Assembly: GCF_901933205.1 (NCBI RefSeq)
Contig: NC_044582.1
Span: 19,319,820-19,383,819 of the forward strand
Source: Camarhynchus parvulus
Taxonomy: Eukaryota > Chordata > Aves > Passeriformes > Thraupidae
Direction: 5' to 3'
Length of the DNA stretch: 64,000 nt
Part shown: piece after piece, positions 24,765-35,890 of the stretch
Layout of the letters: each line of letters starts with the position of its first letter
Position numbering within the stretch: position 1 is the stretch's first letter
Made by a program: the position numbers and the translations under genes
Notes under the pieces: generated by a model
The model's input: only the letters and a program-made list of their open reading frames with translations
What the model was told of the DNA's origin: nothing
Databases searched by the model: none

Positions 24765-26600
24765 AGCCTGGCACTCCTTGCCCAGGGGCTCAGCAGGGCC
24801 CCAGCTCTCTCCAGCCATGGCAGGTCCATGGCACAGCCCTCAGGGGGTGCGGGGGCAGCAGGAGGAGGTGAGGACACGAGCAGCGGTTACCCCATAACCG
24901 TGGCAGCTCAGAGCCTCCCACTCTGCTCCCAGGAAAAGCCAGTTAACACAATCAGAGATCTGTTATTAGATCCAGCCCCAGAGCCTGTGACTGTGCTACT
25001 CCTACTGGGAGCATGCAGGGGGAGGGAATAAATAAATAGCTAATTTTTTACCCACTTAGCTGCCAGCCCTGGCAATGCCTGCCCAGCGAGACAGAGGAGA
25101 TTGAAATATATGAACCTGGAGCAGAGCTTCTTTAATATTCCCAGAGCCCAGCTCAGGAGCTCTGCTGCTCCTGGGGTGACAGATCCATCACAGGCAGCAA
25201 AATGCAATTTAAATACTCCCATGGCAGGAAAGTTATATGGTCTGAAACTTCAGTGTTTCTGAGCTCCCTTCCCTTAATGGCATTTTTAGAGCTGTGGAGA
25301 ATATTTCTGTTCTTATCTGGGAGCTGAAGGATGCACAGCAGAGCAAGGTGTGGGGGAGATGCCTCACAGGGGGGAATTGCTCCCCAAAATGCCATTCCCT
25401 GTTTGCCGGCCCTCCATGTGCAGCCACTGCCCCTCCTCAGGGATGGATCCCGGAGAGCAGCAGTGCAAAGTGCTGTGGTTTCCCCCATCTGCCACTGATT
25501 GCTGCGGGATTGCAGCAGGATGAGAGGCCAGGGATGCACAGCCCGGGCCCTTCCCCAGCAAGGGGAAATGCCCTCCTGGCAGGAATTGTCTCCTCCTTCC
25601 CTCTCATCTGCCAGAGCTCCTCTGAGCCGCTCTGGCCTGCAGCCCCGAGCATCCAACCTTTTATTTTCCCCTTTAAAATTCAAATTAGTCATTCCTGAGC
25701 ATCTCCAGGCCGCTGATGACTCACAGCTCCTGCTCTGCTCACAGAGCTGCTCTTGCCGAGGCCTGATCTGGGAGATGCAATCTTCCCCACATCATTATCA
25801 TGTTAGAGATTTCCCCCTCTCTCTGGGAAGTGTCATCCTTCTGCAAACCAATCCACTCGTAGCTGAGAGCTGCATCAAACCCCATCCAAACGGGGACGGC
25901 CAAAAACCTTGGGTGGGCTCTGATTTGGAAATGCAAAAGCCTTGGAGCGGTTTATCATCTTTTTTATTGGAAAAAATTCTTGTGGGGAATGAGCGGAGGA
26001 GAGGGTGCAGATTGGGGATGTTCTGTCAGGTATTTCCATATCCATGTGCCCTGTTTTTCATGGCTGGGATGTTTTCTGGGTAAGATTCACCCCGGGGTTC
26101 AAGCTTCCCTTTGGGAGCCTTTCCACGTTGCTATTTTTTCCTTTGCAAGTGTAACTATTGATTTTGGACTGAATAATATTTTTAAAAAGGCTTTGAGGGG
26201 CATAATAAACCAGGAAGGAGCTTTGCTGTGATATATCAAGCTATAATCTGTAAATCAATGAAAAACTTTATTTAACGGTCTGAGAACTAAATGAATTCAA
26301 TGTAATTAGTGCTGCAAGCTGTAAAAGATATTTATGAGAATTAACTTTTAATGTGCATTTCCTGCAGGCCCCATCAAGCTGCTGTCCCTTACCCAAGGTG
26401 GGCCCTGGTGTCAGTGTGTGCCCAGGGTTGGCAGGGCCCCAGCTCCCCCTGCCCTGGGCTGCTCTCACAGGGTGACTTCTGCCACTGGTGTTCTCCAGAG
26501 GGGCCCCGAGCTCCCAGGGAAATGCATTTCAGTACAATCAGCTGCTTTCTGCTGGAGTGTTTCCTGCCTCCACAGCCTGGGGGCAGCTCCTTCCCTCTGC
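24765..26600. other. Unique intronic sequence
   Basis: GC-rich at 24765-24960 and 25320-25660, AT-rich at 25930-26350. No exon or element was identified. Confidence 0.45.
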
Positions 26601-26604
26601 CCCG

Positions 26605-26886
26605 TGTCACTGCAGGACACCAAACAGCACGAGCACACACCGCTGCTCTCAAGGTGAAAAAGGGAAGTTCATTTTCTGACTCCAACATTCACAGATTTCT
26701 AGAAGTGGCAATGGACTGGAGGGTGACAGTGCCACCTCTCCAATGACACTGGACAGACCATCAAGTTTCTCCTCCTCCACAAAAGAATGCAAGACAATGA
26801 GTTGTTTACAGAAGGCGTGTGAGAAAGTTTGTTACAAGAATGTGAACATCAGAAGGCTTAGAAAAACTTAAAACTCCAAGGCGACA
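26605..26886 (-). mobile_element. Probable solo LTR, minus orientation
   Basis: Read on the minus strand the segment starts TGTCGCCTTGGAGTTTTAAG and could end GTGACA, giving inverted terminal bases TGTCRC. Its composition differs from flanking GC-rich sequence, and the general look (runs such as GAACATCAGAAGGC on the plus strand) matches songbird LTRs I recall. Possible flanking hexamers (GCCCCG and CCCCTG) match at only 4 of 6 positions, so the boundaries are uncertain and no second copy is present here. Confidence 0.45.
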
Positions 26887-27324
26887 CCCCTGGCCTCAGT
26901 GCCCGCCCCAGTGCCAGCCCGTCCCAACCCCACTGGCCCTGGCACCTCCTGGGCAGGGCCGGGGGCGAATGGCCCCTCCAGGCTGCTCATTCCTCCTGCT
27001 TTGGCGGCTCTTCTGTCGGACCCTGCTTGTCTGGGCTCCATGGGGGCTGGTCCAAAGCCCTGCTTGGTGTTGGAAAACACTCTGGTGGATTCCTTCAGTG
27101 CTTTGAGAGCTGGAACTCTTTGTCATTTTGAGAGCTGCTCAACAGCACAGTTGGTTTATTGTCTGAGATTCAGAGGAAAAGCTTCATTAGCAGAAAAATT
27201 AAAAATAGACCACAGGAATTGATGCAGGTAAATTTACAGTAAAATTTGTCTAGAAGAAGATCCCAGCATTTCAGATGAGTTTTTCCTTCTGGGTGTGTGT
27301 GCTGCAGAGCAGTGAGGAGGGGAG

Positions 27325-27565
27325 GGAGGGGGCATCATGGAATAATGAGGGTTGGGAAGCACCTCCAGGAACATCGAGTCCAGCCTTTGACTGATGCCCC
27401 ATGTCCTCCAAACCAGACCAGAGTGTCTGCTCATTGTTTGCAGCTTCCAGGGCAGCCTGTGCCAGTGTTGGGCCACTCCTTCAGGGCAGAAATTGCTCCT
27501 GATGTGCAGCCTGAGTTCCCACAACCAGGCTGGGACAGGCGTTCCCTTCCTGTGGCTCTGCTCCT
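27325..27565 (-). mobile_element. CR1 LINE 3' region, minus orientation
   Basis: GGAATAATGAGGGTTGGGAA, then ACATCGAGTCCAGCC, AGCCTGTGCCAGTGTTGGGC and CAGAAATTGCTCCTGATGTG are the CR1 tail and upstream segments in inverse order. Confidence 0.78.
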
Positions 27566-27566
27566 C

Positions 27567-27732
27567 TTTTATTTTTATTTTTATTTTTATTCTTATTTTA
27601 TTCTTATTTTATTCTTATTTTATTCTTATTTTATTTTTCTTTTTATTTTATTTTATTCTTATTTTATTTATTCTTATTTTATTTTTAATTTTTTAATTTA
27701 TAATTTTTTTTTTTTTTTTTTTATTTTTATTT
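27567..27732. repeat. T-rich low-complexity tract, (TTTTA / TTCTTATTTTA)n with poly-T
   Basis: TTTTATTTTTATT-type units change to an 11-bp period (TTCTTATTTTA) and end in a T run of about 16 at 27707-27722. It lies directly against the CR1 fragment. Confidence 0.93.
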
Positions 27733-28133
27733 GACTGTCTCTGCTCCCCGTGGTGTGCTCTGAGAACACCCCCCTGATGCTGCTGTTCCCAGCTGGGCAG
27801 GCCCTGAGCCTGCCCCCCGTGCCCAGCTGTGCCCGAGCCCCTTCCCCTGCAGGGCTGCCGTGCCCTGTTTGAGGTTTGGCCGAAGGGCTCAGGTGGGGAA
27901 AACCCCCAGCACTGCTCAGGGCTCTCAGAGCTGGATCTCTCATCTCTGTGCTTTGCCTCGTGTTGCTGCCGGGCTTTCTTTGAGTTTAGCAATGAAATAT
28001 AAATCAAAAGGCTCTTGGTGTGTGAATCCCCTCGCGGGCTCTGCTCCACATTCCTGCCGTCCCTGGGCTGCAGCCCTGGCTCTGGGAGAGGCAGCTCAGG
28101 CTGTGCCTGCCCAGGCTGGGTGTCCTGCAGGGG

Positions 28134-28920
28134 CTGGCGAGGGACAGGCACAGGCACCCCCTGCTCCTGGGGAGGGACAGGCACAGGCACCCCCTGCTCC
28201 TGGGGAGGGACAGGGACAGGCACAGCCCTGCTCCTGGCGAGGGACAGGCACAGGCACAGCCCTGCTCCTGGGGAGGGACAGGCACAGGCACAGCCCTGCT
28301 CCTGGGGAGGGACAGGCACAGGCACAGCCCTGCTCCTGGCGAGGGACAGGCACAGGCACAGCCCTGCTCCTGGCGAGGGACAGGCACAGGCACAGCCCTG
28401 CTCCTGGCGAGGGACAGGGACAGGCACCCCCTGCTCCTGGGGAGGGACAGGCACAGGCACAGCCCTGCTCCTGGGGAGGGACAGGCACAGGCACCCCCTG
28501 CTCCTGGGGAGGGACAGGCACAGGCACAGCCCTGCTCCTGGCGAGGGACAGGCACAGGCACAGCCCTGCTCCTGGCGAGGGACAGGGACAGGGACAGCCC
28601 TGCTCCTGGGGAGGGACAGGCACAGGGACAGGCACAGGCACAGCCCTGCTCCTGGCGAGGGACAGGGACAGGGACAGCCCTGCTCCTGGCGAGGGACAGG
28701 CACAGGGACAGGCACAGGCACAGCCCTGCTCCTGGCGAGGGACAGGCACAGGCACAGCCCTGCTCCTGGCGAGGGACAGGCACAGGCACAGCCCTGCTCC
28801 TGGGGAGGGACAGGCACAGGCACAGCCCTGCTCCTGGCGAGGGACAGGCACAGGCACAGCCCTGCTCCTGGGGAGGGACAGGCACAGGGACAGGCACAGG
28901 CACAGCCCTGCTCCTGGGGG
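28134..28920. repeat. Minisatellite, 33-34 bp unit with nested 6-bp repeats, about 23 copies
   Basis: The unit is GGGACAGGCACAGGCACAGC plus CCTGCTCCTGGCGA or a GGGGA ending. Inside units the hexamer ACAGGC/ACAGGG varies in number (one to four), producing longer units near 28620-28730 and 28880. Stop-free units create very long false open frames on both strands (about 27.7-29.5 kb). Confidence 0.96.
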
Positions 28921-28937
28921 TGGGAGCCTGCAGAGGG

Positions 28938-29062
28938 AGCAGTGCGTGGCTCTGGGGCAGTTTGTGTATTTGGAGCAGTGCGTGGCTTTGGGGCAGTGCG
29001 TGGCTCTGGAGCAGTTTGTGTATTTGGGGCAGTTTGTGTATTTGGGGCAGTTTGTGCATTTC
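28938..29062. repeat. Short tandem array, 18-21 bp units
   Basis: GCAGTGCGTGGCTCTGGG and GCAGTTTGTGTATTTGGG alternate, then the second becomes tandem at the end. It follows the 34-bp array after only about 15 bp. Confidence 0.9.
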
Positions 29063-30137
29063 CCACGAGCTGGGGAGCTGCAGATCACGGGCAGGATGCG
29101 GAACAAAGTCCTGGTGCTGGAGGCAGCAAAAGCTGACTTGCGTTTTCTGGATATTGAACCCATAAACCTCCGTGATGAGCCTCAGCTGGGCACGTCCAGT
29201 GCCCCCTCCTGAGCCTGGGCCGTGCCCCGAGCGTGCTCTGGGCTGGGTTTGCCCTGCCTCTGCCGAGGGAAGGTCTCCCTCTGCCCAGGGGCCGGTGGTG
29301 GGTGCCCCCTGCCCTGGGTGCCCCCGAGGGTGCCTCTGCTGGGTCAGAGGTGCAGCTCCCCCTCCTGCTGCTCCCCCCTGTGCCAATGTCCCAGTGCCAC
29401 CTGCCCTCCCCCGGGACACAGAGCCTGGGGAGCAGCGCTGAAACCTCCCCTCAGCCTGCCTGGCTGTGAACAACCCAGCTTTGATGGTCCTTCTGTCAAA
29501 GACACGTTTTGTTTTAAGTGGTGGTTTTGTTTAAAAAATGCAGTTTAGTGATAAGTAAATCGCTCTCGTTTCCTCCTAATGATAGAGTACAGTAATACTG
29601 TTAAATTTGCTTTTCCATTTATGCACCATCATTTCGAAATCAGATCTGAAAACATCTTTTACCTTCAAACCTTTATTTTGCCTTCCCTTTGATTCCTGGC
29701 TTTTATTATCCATATCATTTAATTACACATAAGGCACTTTGCAGCAGAACCCCTGTGAAGGAGGGGTTTTACAGCAGCTCTGCCTTGGGCTCCACTGCAA
29801 TTGTGCTTTTCTCAAAGCTTCATTGAGCATTTCAATGCACGAGGGCTGTTCTCACTCCTGCACAATTCCCTGCTGCAGGTGCAGCTGCTCTGGCGCGGGA
29901 TGGATCAGCCCCTGTGCCTGGGGCTGCCCAGGGAGGACCAGCCCTCCCTGCCCTGTGCCCTCGGGCGCTGCCAGGCTGCTCTGTGCCACATCTCCCTTTG
30001 CTGGGTCACACTCCTGCTCCTGGCTGGGACTGGGGGGCTCGGGAGGAGGAGCAGGAGGCAGAATGAATTCACAGCGTGCTCTTGGCCTGGGGTTTGGCTC
30101 TGTCCTGCCAGGTGAGGGGCTGGCACCTGCCCAGGGC
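29063..30137. other. Unique intronic sequence
   Basis: GC-rich up to about 29470, then AT-rich to about 29740 and GC-rich again. No exon or element was recognised. Confidence 0.45.
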
Positions 30138-30432
30138 TGTTGGGAAGGATGAAAGTTTGACAAGAAAGTCTCACAGACATGGATGCTTAGCACAAAGATT
30201 TCTGAATGTAGAGTCTGATGAAGAATAGAGATGGAAGCAAGTTTTGATCTAGAAGAAAAGAATTGCTGAGCCAGTCTTACTGGCTAACCAAGGAGGCAAA
30301 GGGTGTGTTAGTTAGAAGGGGTTTTAGAGCAAAGGATAAACCCACCCCAAACAAGAAGATGTTTTTACCAAGCAGAGAGACAGCACAGGCAAACAAGGCA
30401 GCAAATGTGGCAAGTAGGAAAACAGGGCCACG
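30138..30432 (+). mobile_element. LTR-like element, plus orientation, truncated
   Basis: The element starts TGTTGGGAAGGATGAAAGTT. About 295 bp match, in inverted orientation, the sequence ending at 59465. Shared blocks include GACAAGAAAGTCTCACAGA, AGAATTGCTGAGCCAGTCTT and AACAAGAAGATGTTTTTACC. Similarity stops near GGAAAACAGGG, before the part that the other copy still has, so this copy is truncated at its 3' side. TG start and moderate divergence fit an endogenous retroviral LTR. Confidence 0.75.
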
Positions 30433-30434
30433 TG

Positions 30435-31474
30435 CCATGGTCACAGGGCAGCTCTGAGGGCACGGCTCTGTGCCAGGGGGCTGGGCTGGCCTGGCCTGGG
30501 CTGGCTCCTGCAGCTGCTGCCCCGCGGTGCCGTGGCCACTCAGAGCCTGGGATAAATGATCATTAACCTAATGAGCCTTGCTCCAGTGGCTGCAGTGGAG
30601 GGGGTCAGGTGAGGGTGGGTGCTGGAGGGAATGAGGTTTGACCTCCTGGTGCTCCAGAAGGTCCCTCTGGAGCTGCAGAGCCTGTCCTGGCAGGAGGGTC
30701 TGAGTGTGGGTGTGCAGGGCTGAGCAGGGGACTGTCCCTGCATCCTTTGGCTGCTGCTCATTTCCCCCTTATCTTACTCTCCAGCTCTCTTTGTGGTCCT
30801 GGAGGAGAGAGCAAATGCTCTGCAATCCTGCCAGCCATGGCATCCCCTGAGCTGTGTGCTGAGGACACACCTGGCCACGCTCTGGCAGAGCTGCCGGGGG
30901 GCTGGGGGCTGCAGGACCATCCCAGAGGGGCACAGCTCTGCAGGCACTCCCAGGGCCCCAATCTCCTGGGAAATGTCGCCCTGCCCAGCCTGGATGTCCC
31001 AGCTGGCACCAAGCTGCTCCCAGCTGAAGCAGTGCTGCCCCTGAGGATGCTCTGTGTGAAGGGGGAGCTCCATCCTCCTCAGCACCTGAGGCGCAGCCTG
31101 GAACCACCTGCAGGTGAACCCCAGCCTCTGTCTGCTCTGGAGGGAAGTCAGGGCTGGTTTCTGTGTGGAGCTGAAGAATCAGCAGCACTGGAAGGCTCAG
31201 GTTGGCTCTTTGGCTCAGGTTTGCATTTCAAAGCGGGCAGGATGAGCAGTTGGATTGATATTTATGGCAGCACACAGGAAGGCAGATCAATGCTGCAGCA
31301 CACCCTCACCGTGCCCAGGAGCCAGGCTGGAATTACTGATGGAGCTTCCCAGGAATGATGGGCAATAATCGGGGAGATGAAAAGAAAACAGAGAACAGAG
31401 GCAGCTCAGTAAATCTGAGGTGGATCTGCTGAGTAGGCAGTGGTAAATGTGGAGCTGCAGTCAGTGATGCCTCT
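30435..31474. other. Unique intronic sequence
   Basis: GC-rich and CpG-poor. Some pieces between 30900 and 31120 vaguely resemble CR1 but too weakly to call. No exon was found. Confidence 0.4.
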
Positions 31475-31672
31475 GAAAATTAAATATTCCTGGATCTGTG
31501 CGCGTGGTGCCATTGAAAATTAAATATTCCTGCATCTCTGTGAGGGTTGCCATTGATAATTAAATATTCTGGATCTCTGTACATGGTGCCATTGATAATT
31601 AAATATTCTGGATCTCTGTGCATGGTGCCATTGATAATTAAATATTCTGGATCTCTGTGCATGGTGCCATTG
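31475..31672. repeat. Minisatellite, about 39-40 bp unit, 5 copies (first half of a composite array)
   Basis: The unit carries AATTAAATATTCTGGATCTC, then TGTGCATGGTGCCATTGAT. The first copies have TATTCCTGGATC and a GAAAATT variant. The segment GTGCCATTGATAAT is shared with the 44-bp units that follow. Confidence 0.93.
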
Positions 31673-32420
31673 ATAATGAACCATTGCTGGGTGTTTGTGC
31701 CCAGGTTGTGCCATTGATAATGAACCATTGCTGGGTGTTTGTGCACAGGGCTGTGCCATTGATAATGAACCATTGCTGGGTGTTTGTGCACAGGGCTGTG
31801 CCATTGATAATGAACCATTGCTGGGTGTTTGTGCACAGGTTGTGCCATTGATAATGAACCATTGCTGGGTGTTTGTGCACGGGGTATTCCCATTGATAAT
31901 GAACCATTGCTGGGTGTTTGTGCCCAGGTTGTGCCATTGATAATGAACCATTGCTGGGTGTTTGTGCCCAGGTTGTGCCATTGATAATGAACCATTGCTG
32001 GGTGTTTGTGCACGGGGTATTCCCATTGATAATGAACCATTGCTGGGTGTTTGTGCCCAGGTTGTGCCATTGATAATGAACCATTGCTGGGTGTTTGTGC
32101 ACAGGTTGTGCCATTGATAATGAACCATTGCTGGGTGTTTGTGCACAGGGCTGTGCCATTGATAATGAACCATTGCTGGGTGTTTGTGCACAGGTTGTGC
32201 CATTGATAATGAACCATTGCTGGGTGTTTGTGCCCCGGCTGTGCCATTGATAATGAACCATTGCTGGGTGTTTGTGCACAGATTGTGCCATTGATAATGA
32301 ACCATTGCTGGGTGTTTGTGCACAGGCTGTGCCATTGATAATGAACCATTGCTGGGTGTTTGTGCCCAGGTTGTGCCATTGATAATGAACCATTGCTGGG
32401 TGTTTGTGCCCAGGTTGTGC
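31673..32420. repeat. Minisatellite, 44-45 bp unit, about 17 copies (second half of a composite array)
   Basis: The unit is CCATTGATAATGAACCATTG, CTGGGTGTTTGTGC, then CCAGGTTGTG or ACAGGGCTGTG. Two copies carry ACGGGGTATTC instead (about 31878 and 32011), each followed by the same succession of variants, indicating multi-unit duplication. The array is highly homogeneous. Minus-strand open frames across it are artefacts. Confidence 0.97.
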
Positions 32421-32467
32421 CAGCAGCCTCAGAGTGTTAAAGATGGGTCAGTCCAGGAGCTCCTCTG

Positions 32468-32861
32468 TGTGGTGCTGTTCACAGGGGTCCCAGGATGAGG
32501 GAAGAGATGACAATCTTGACTCCATGTTTCAGAAGGCCGATTTATTATTCTATTATATATATTATATTAAAATGATATATTAAAACTATACTAAAAGAAT
32601 AGAAGAAATTATTTCATCAGAAGGTGTGCAAGGAATAGAAAGGAATGGAATGATAATAAAATCTTGTGACTGACCAGAGAGTCCGAGACAGCTGGGCTGT
32701 GATTGGCCATTAATTAGAAACAACCACATGGACCAATCACAGATGCACCTGTTGCATTCCACAGCAGCAGATAATTATTGTTTTTCTTTTCCTCTGAGGC
32801 CTCTCAGCTTCCCAGGAGAAAAATCCTGGCAAAGGGATTTTTCATAAACACCATGGCGACA
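32468..32861 (-). mobile_element. Solo LTR, ERVK-like, minus orientation (copy 1)
   Basis: On the plus strand it runs from TGTGGTGCTGTTCACAGG to CATGGCGACA, 394 bp, with TG...CA ends. It is flanked by hexamers CCTCTG (32462-32467) and CCCCTG (32862-32867), a 6-bp duplication with one change. A second copy at 55811-56181 has the same ends and orientation. The minus-strand reading places inverted CCAAT-type boxes upstream of an A/T-rich TATA-like stretch and an AATAAA before the end, which supports the assigned strand. The arms GTGATTGG and CCAATCAC form a potential hairpin. No internal genes remain. Confidence 0.9.
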
Positions 32862-32867
32862 CCCCTG

Positions 32868-33874
32868 CACTGAGCAGCATCCCTGGGGCAGCCCAGCAGG
32901 ACTGGAGGGAGGCAGGAGGGGCTGAGGCTGGGCTGAGCATCCCCTGCGGGTGCCCTGAGCTCCTGCTCCTCCCCACGGCACTCGAGGGGAGCCAGGGCCT
33001 CGACCCTGCTCTTTGGGGTGCTGGAAACCCCAGAGGGTCCCTGTGACACCCCCGGGAGCTGTGTCAGGGTGGGACACCCACTGCTGGCTGTCCCCTGGGC
33101 CCTCTGGCAGCAGCTGTGGTGAAGGAGAAAGCAGCAGAGACACGGGGGGAGATGGTGGCAGCGGAGAAGGGGAGAGCAGATGGGATTTTGTTTGTAGGGG
33201 AGGGAGGCTGTGCCACGGATTGGGAATGAGGGGATTGGAGCTGCCCAGGAGCAGCTGGTGGCTGTGCCCAGAGCCCCCAGGAGCTGTGGCAGCCCCAGCC
33301 TGGGTGCTCCATCCTGCAGCAGGGCTGAGAGCTCCTTGGTGAGAGGGCAGCAGGGGCTGGCAGCTCCCCCCTTCCCCAGCAGGGCAGGAGGTGCAGGAGA
33401 CATTGTTTAAAGCATCTGCTTCAGTATTTCTGAAGCTGTTGCTGGATTCATTCCAGATGAATCTAAATTGGAAGGTGTTGCAAGAGCCAGATGGAGCAGG
33501 GATATGTAAGGGAGGAGTATGAAAGGCTTGGAGTCACAGGCAGTGCCTTTAAAGGGAGCCAGGGAGAGAAAAGCTTAGCAGGCCTTGAGGGGCAGGAGCC
33601 AAAGAGCTGCTCCTTGGTGGAGAGAGGGACATGAAAGGAGCTGTGACAAGGGACCAGGCAGCTGCAGGGCAGGTCAGGGCAGTTTCAGGGCTGGTCTGGT
33701 TTGGATGTGCCTGGGTCGCTGTTTTGAGCACTTCAGCTTCATTTTAGCCAATTAGCCCTGCTGCAGCTTTGATGAGCAAGGAGAGTGAGAGCCAAATTCC
33801 CCTTCCTGCCCCAGCCCTGGCCTGGGAAGCTCTGTCCTCATCCTCTCCTCCTCCTGCCCCTCCTGCTTGTTCCA
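32868..33874. other. Unique intronic sequence
   Basis: GC-rich (32870-33400), then mixed. No exon, array or transposon was identified. Confidence 0.45.
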
Positions 33875-34200
33875 AACCGTGGAATCCTCTAGGCTGGAGA
33901 AGCCCCTGAGATCCAGCCCAGCCACTCCCCACCACTGACCACGGCCCCAGTGCCACATCCTTGTGAGTTTGTCCTCCTGCAGGGGCGGTGGTTCCACTTC
34001 CCTGGGCAGCTGTGCCGGGGCTGGACAAGCCTTTGTGGACAGAAACATTTCCTGGTGTGCAGTGTGAGCAGCCTGGGGCTGCTCCCTGTTATCAGTGTGG
34101 GGAGCCTCCATGCCCTGTTCCCCTGCTGCTCCCCCTGGCTGGGCCTGGTGGAGCCCTGGCATTTGGGTACAGGTCCCTGGGCAAGGGGAGAGGATCTCGT
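33875..34200 (-). mobile_element. CR1 LINE 3' region, minus orientation
   Basis: CCGTGGAATCCTCTAGGCTG and GAAGCCCCTGAGATCCAGCC replace the usual tail start. The blocks GTGCCACATCC, GGTTCCACTTCCCTGGGCAG and AACATTTCCTGGTGTGCAGT follow in inverse CR1 order. Confidence 0.78.
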
Positions 34201-34202
34201 GG

Positions 34203-34682
34203 TGCTGGGGGCAGGAGGAGCTCAGGCTCTGTGCACACCATCCCTGTCCCGTTTGGGCAGCAGGAGGAGCTCAGGTTCTGTACACACCATCCCTGTTCTG
34301 TCCATGAGTGATGGATTGGGGCAGGAGGAGCTCAGGCTCTGTACACACCATCCCTGTTCTGTCCATGAGTGATGGATTGGGACAGGAGGAGCTCAGGCTC
34401 TGTGCACACCATCCCTGTCCCATCCATGAGTGGTGCTGGGGGAACAGGAGGAGCTCAGGCTCTGTGCACACCATCCCTGTCCCGTCCGTGAGTGGTGCTG
34501 GGGGCAGGAGGAGCTCAGGTTCTGTACACACCATCCCTGTTCTGTCCATGAGTGATGGATTGGGGCAGGAGGAGCTCAGGCTCTGTACACACCATCCCTG
34601 TTCTGTCCATGAGTGATGGATTGGGGCAGGAGGAGCTCAGGCTCTGTACACACCATCCCTGTCCCGTCCATGAGTGGTGCTG
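34203..34682. repeat. Minisatellite, 60-61 bp unit, 8 copies
   Basis: Each copy has GCAGGAGGAGCTCAGGCTCT, GTGCACACCATCCCTGT, then TCCATGAGTG and either ATGGATTGG or GTGCTGGG. Starts are close to 34211, 34260, 34321, 34382, 34444, 34505, 34566 and 34627. The first spacing is shorter because its linker differs (GTTTGGGCA). Confidence 0.96.
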
Positions 34683-35649
34683 GGTTGAGCTGTGGGTGCC
34701 CGTCTGAGGAGCACTCGAGTGCACATCTCAGCAGAAGCAGGCTCCAATTCCATGTTCATCCTGCAGGACAGCCATCCGTAGCAATTATCTCAAGGAACAA
34801 TTTCCACAGGCCTCTTCCAATTCTCAGGCGGAGTCCCTTCTGGAAACACAAATCTCCTGAAATACACTGGGACTGCTTTTCACCCCCAGAATTGTTATTT
34901 GTTAAACTCTTCTTTCTTGGCATTACCAGGGAAATGGTGCTGCTGTCAGGAGGCTGCATTTCGGGTTTATTTCTGTTTGGGAAATGTGTAATGCAGTGTC
35001 CAGCAGTAGCACAGGGACTTGTCAGCAGCACCAAAGGAAGAAATGTGTCATTATTCAGACAATAACTGTGAGCCATGACATGGGGCTCACTTACAGCCAG
35101 CCAGGAGCTGCTGCCTGTCCCCTGTGCTGCTCGGGGATGTCACAGGGCTCCGGGGCCAGCCCAGCCCTCCTCATCCCCAGGCTTAAGCTACCCACAAGGG
35201 GGGATGGAGGATGGTCTGACCAGCAGGTAGAAGCAGAGAAAAAACCTCTCCAAGGCTCCTGTGTTTGCAGGCTGCTCCCAGGGAAGCTGGTGTTGAACGT
35301 TGGAGACCGTGTCCAATCCTGTAGCACTTCCTGAGCTTTGCACCTGCTCCAGCACAGCCTCAACTGGCTGATTCTGAACGGGATTTGTACATTTTCCTCT
35401 GGCACTGATCATCACCACAGGGCTTTTTGCTTTGTTTGGGTTTTTTGCTTCTGTATATCGTAAGCACCAGGAAAACCACTCTGTGCTTAGCCCTGTGTTT
35501 GTGCTGTTTGTTGCCTTGTGCTGCTGTTCCCTGCAGTGTGAGAGATCTCTGAGCAGCACCAGGAGCAGGGCTCAGTATTCACTCAGGTCTGGGGGCAGGA
35601 CTGAGGCCGGGTTTGGTTGTTTCAGGAGCCTGGGAATCACTGAAAGCTG
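34683..35649. other. Unique intronic sequence
   Basis: AT-richer around 34740-35060, mixed thereafter. No exon or element was recognised. Confidence 0.45.
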
Positions 35650-35890
35650 GGTTTAGCAGGCATTTAACAGGAACAACGAGTTCCACCCCAGCATGAGGAA
35701 GAGCTTCTCTCCATGGAGGGGGCAGAGCCCTGGAGCAGCTGCCCTGGGAATTGTGGAGTTTTCCACTCTGGAGAATCCCAGCCCCAGCTGGATGTTCTGT
35801 GTCACTGCTCCAGGTGGCCCTGCTGGGCAGGGGCTGGGTGGTCTCCAGAGCTCCCTTCCAACCCCAGGTATTCTGGGATTCTGAGATTTG
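35650..35890 (+). mobile_element. CR1 LINE 3' end, plus orientation
   Basis: AGCATGAGGAAGAGCTTCTC, CTGGAGCAGCTGCCCTGGGA and TTGTGGAGTTTTCCACTCTG precede GCTCCAGGTGGCCCTGCTGG. The tail AGAGCTCCCTTCCAACCCCA ends GGTATTCTGGGATTCTGAGA, the classic CR1 3' terminus with short direct repeats. Confidence 0.88.

Noticed and set aside
27693..29473. Long open frames on both strands (up to about 490 codons), cysteine- or glycine-rich
   Set aside because: They coincide with the 33-34 bp minisatellite; no start context, splice sites or known domain.
30900..31140. Possible CR1 remnant
   Set aside because: Only scattered short similarities; no ordered set of CR1 blocks could be shown.
31480..32393. Minus-strand frames of about 250-300 codons with NTQQWFIING-type repeats
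   Set aside because: They translate the 44-bp array in three frames at once, so the openness is a property of the unit, not of a gene.
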